Part shown: piece after piece, positions 4,829-6,105 of the stretch
Layout: each line of letters begins with the position of its first letter
Numbering within the stretch: position 1 is the first letter of the stretch
Assembly: GCA_004357435.1 (NCBI GenBank)
Contig: SMVS01000003.1
Span: forward strand, 1 to 6,105
Length of the DNA stretch: 6,105 nt
Direction: 5' to 3'
Source of the DNA: Nitrospina sp.
Lineage (GTDB): Bacteria > Nitrospinota > Nitrospinia > Nitrospinales > Nitrospinaceae
Program-made: the position numbers and the translations under genes
The notes under the pieces: generated by a model
Database searches by the model: none
Seen by the model: the letters and a program-made list of their open reading frames with translations, nothing else
Told to the model about the DNA's origin: nothing

Positions 4829-5965
4829 ATGGATAAAAATCTCACATCCCGTGAAGTCACAAAAGTCATCCTGGTCGGTGCCGCCTGGAATTTGTTTTTA
4901 GCGGTCATCAAGATCGCCGGGGGGATTTTTGGAAAAAGCGCGGCGATGATGGCCGACGGCGTGCATTCTCTTTCCGATTTATTGACGGACGGAGTGGTCC
5001 TTTTTACCTATCGCATCGGACAAATGCCCGCCGATGAAAATCACCCTTATGGCCATGGCCGAGCGGAAACCATCGGTGCCACACTCATTGGGTCGATCAT
5101 CATCCTCGCCGGACTGGGCCTGGTATTCGAGGCCTGGCAAACGATCTCCCAGGGTTCCGAAAACGTTCCGGAGGTTTGGGCGATGGCCGCCGCGGCAGTT
5201 TCCATACTTATAAACGAGGGGCTGTTCCATTACACCCGGTCCGCTGGAGAAAAAAGCCATAGTCCCTCCCTGATGGCCAATGCCTGGCACCACCGCTCCG
5301 ATGCCTTCTCTTCCATCGCCGCTTTGGTCGGCATCGGGGGCGCCATAGCCGGAGTGCCGATCATGGACCCGCTGGCCGCCGTCGTGGTCGCTATCATGGT
5401 CGGCAAGGTCGGTTACAACATCGCTTTCAGCGGATTGAGTGACCTGATGGACACCGGGCTGAGTGAAAAGATAACCAGGGAAATTGAATCCTCCATCGAC
5501 AACATTCCCGGCGTGGTGCGATCGCATAATTTACGAACGCGCAAGATCGGCGGTGAAATCATGATGGACGTGCATATTCTGGTGGACCGGCAGGCGTCGG
5601 TCACCGAGGGACACACGGTCGCCGAAAGTGTGCGCCGCCAACTGATTAAATCTTTCGACAATGTGCGGGATGTGCTGGTGCATGTAGACACGGAAGACGA
5701 TGCCGACTTTGAGCCGCTCTACTGGACGAATCGGGAGGAGTTGCAACGGCAGGCCGAGCCGATCATCGCGTCGCTCGACGGCATCAAGGCCCTCACCCGA
5801 TTGCACACGCATCACTACAACGGGGAAATCACTTTGGAAGTTTTTGTGAAACTTGAGGACGGAATGAATACCGATCAAACCCGCCAAGTGATTCATTCCC
5901 TGAAATCCCGCTTGGAGGATCTCGACCATGTGGATGAAGTGAACGTATTTATTGATATGAACTGA
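4829..5965 (+). CDS. Cation diffusion facilitator (CDF) metal exporter with an extended, apparently duplicated C-terminus
   Basis: This is a 378-residue inner-membrane antiporter that exports divalent metal in exchange for protons. Six membrane segments can be read at about 11-33, 37-60, 83-103, 114-134, 150-175 and 177-200. The transport site is His46 and Asp50 in TM2 (ADGVHSLSD) with His154 and Asp158 in TM5 (HHRSD). This HD-HD set is associated with zinc in the family, whereas FieF has DD-HD. PYGHGRAE (73-80) is also typical. The usual cytoplasmic dimerisation domain spans about 212-288. About 85 further residues (294-378) repeat its pattern: a helix, SLDGIKALTRLHTHHYNGE, strand, helix, then VDEVNVFIDMN. 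Typical members have about 300 residues. Thus the protein is longer than FieF by about one domain. The gene lies 29 bases after mutY. No strong Shine-Dalgarno sequence precedes it. Metal specificity is inferred. Confidence 0.93.
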   Translation: MDKNLTSREVTKVILVGAAWNLFLAVIKIAGGIFGKSAAMMADGVHSLSDLLTDGVVLFTYRIGQMPADENHPYGHGRAETIGATLIGSIIILAGLGLVFEAWQTISQGSENVPEVWAMAAAAVSILINEGLFHYTRSAGEKSHSPSLMANAWHHRSDAFSSIAALVGIGGAIAGVPIMDPLAAVVVAIMVGKVGYNIAFSGLSDLMDTGLSEKITREIESSIDNIPGVVRSHNLRTRKIGGEIMMDVHILVDRQASVTEGHTVAESVRRQLIKSFDNVRDVLVHVDTEDDADFEPLYWTNREELQRQAEPIIASLDGIKALTRLHTHHYNGEITLEVFVKLEDGMNTDQTRQVIHSLKSRLEDLDHVDEVNVFIDMN

Positions 5966-5986
5966 AACACCGACCCACAATGAAAT

Positions 5987-5991
5987 GAGGA
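5987..5991 (+). promoter_or_regulatory. Ribosome binding site of the 3'-terminal gene
   Basis: GAGGA with a 4-base spacer (CGCC) before the ATG at 5996. It is a good match and fixes this start, 30 bases after the CDF stop codon. Confidence 0.65.
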
Positions 5992-5995
5992 CGCC

Positions 5996-6105
5996 ATGGC
6001 AATTTGTATGACCGCACGCTACCGGGTGCAACCGGAAATGGTGGAAGAATGCAAACGCACCATCATCGATTTTGTCAAATACATCCGCATCAATGAGCCG
6101 ACCAC
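5996..6105 (+). CDS. Start of a small protein, possibly an antibiotic-biosynthesis-monooxygenase (ABM)-fold protein (3' truncated)
   Basis: Thirty-six complete codons are visible before the window ends. The N-terminus, MAICMTARYRVQPEM followed by VEECKRTIIDFVKYIR, shows a first beta strand, a loop with Pro-Glu, then an amphipathic helix. This is how ABM-fold (quinol monooxygenase or heme-oxygenase-like) ferredoxin-type proteins of about 100 residues usually begin. With only one strand and one helix visible, the family call is tentative. The gene follows the CDF exporter at 30 bases with its own good ribosome binding site, so it is probably in the same transcript. What is certain is a real reading frame. 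Confidence 0.6.
   Translation, partial: MAICMTARYRVQPEMVEECKRTIIDFVKYIRINEPT

Noticed and set aside
4979..5527. Open frame of 182 codons on the minus strand within the CDF gene
   Set aside because: It is antisense to a well-supported six-TM transporter and has shadow-like Asp/Gly/His-rich composition.

Overview
The window is a compact bacterial chromosomal segment of moderately high G+C. It holds the end of one gene, five complete genes and the start of another. Housekeeping families dominate: YchF, QueE, MutY and a cation diffusion facilitator. No phage, transposase, rRNA, tRNA or CRISPR sequence is visible. The source looks like a Gram-negative environmental bacterium. Nitrospinota or a deltaproteobacteria-like lineage is a guess from the style of the proteins and the C/G-rich palindromic intergenic repeats, and no marker gene confirms it.

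Layout. (1) 1-403 (+): the C-terminal third of the GTPase YchF. (2) 404-641: a gene-free gap between convergent genes, carrying a strong C/G-rich palindrome. (3) 642-1496 (-): an unrecognised exported protein. (4) 1608-2594 (-): a D-2-hydroxyacid dehydrogenase of the glyoxylate/hydroxypyruvate reductase type. (5) 2595-3016: a 422-base divergent intergenic region. Its left part holds a cluster of nested palindromes bounded by an 8-bp inverted repeat. Its right part holds a degenerate tandem repeat of exactly 59 bp. (6) 3017-3661 (+): queE. (7) 3714-4799 (+): mutY. (8) 4829-5965 (+): a CDF metal exporter. (9) 5996-end (+): the start of a small protein that looks like an antibiotic-biosynthesis-monooxygenase fold.

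The rightward genes are closely spaced (52, 29 and 30 bases between them) and could be cotranscribed, although they do not share a pathway. QueE makes 7-carboxy-7-deazaguanine for queuosine. MutY removes adenine opposite 8-oxoguanine. The CDF protein exports divalent metal. Metal and oxidative homeostasis is only a loose common theme. The leftward pair (dehydrogenase, then secreted protein, 111 bases apart) may or may not be one transcript.

The most unusual feature is the 59-bp repeat in front of queE. The fourth unit is the start of queE itself, so three degenerate copies of the queE initiation region lie head-to-tail upstream of the real one. Two copies open short reading frames beginning (M/V)LQINEI, and a third starts LQIN without an obvious start codon. 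Two of the frames end in stops that overlap the next start (TAATG and ATGA). Two protein-level oddities are also worth attention: a complete Nudix box in the C-terminal domain of MutY, and an apparently duplicated cytoplasmic domain in the CDF transporter.
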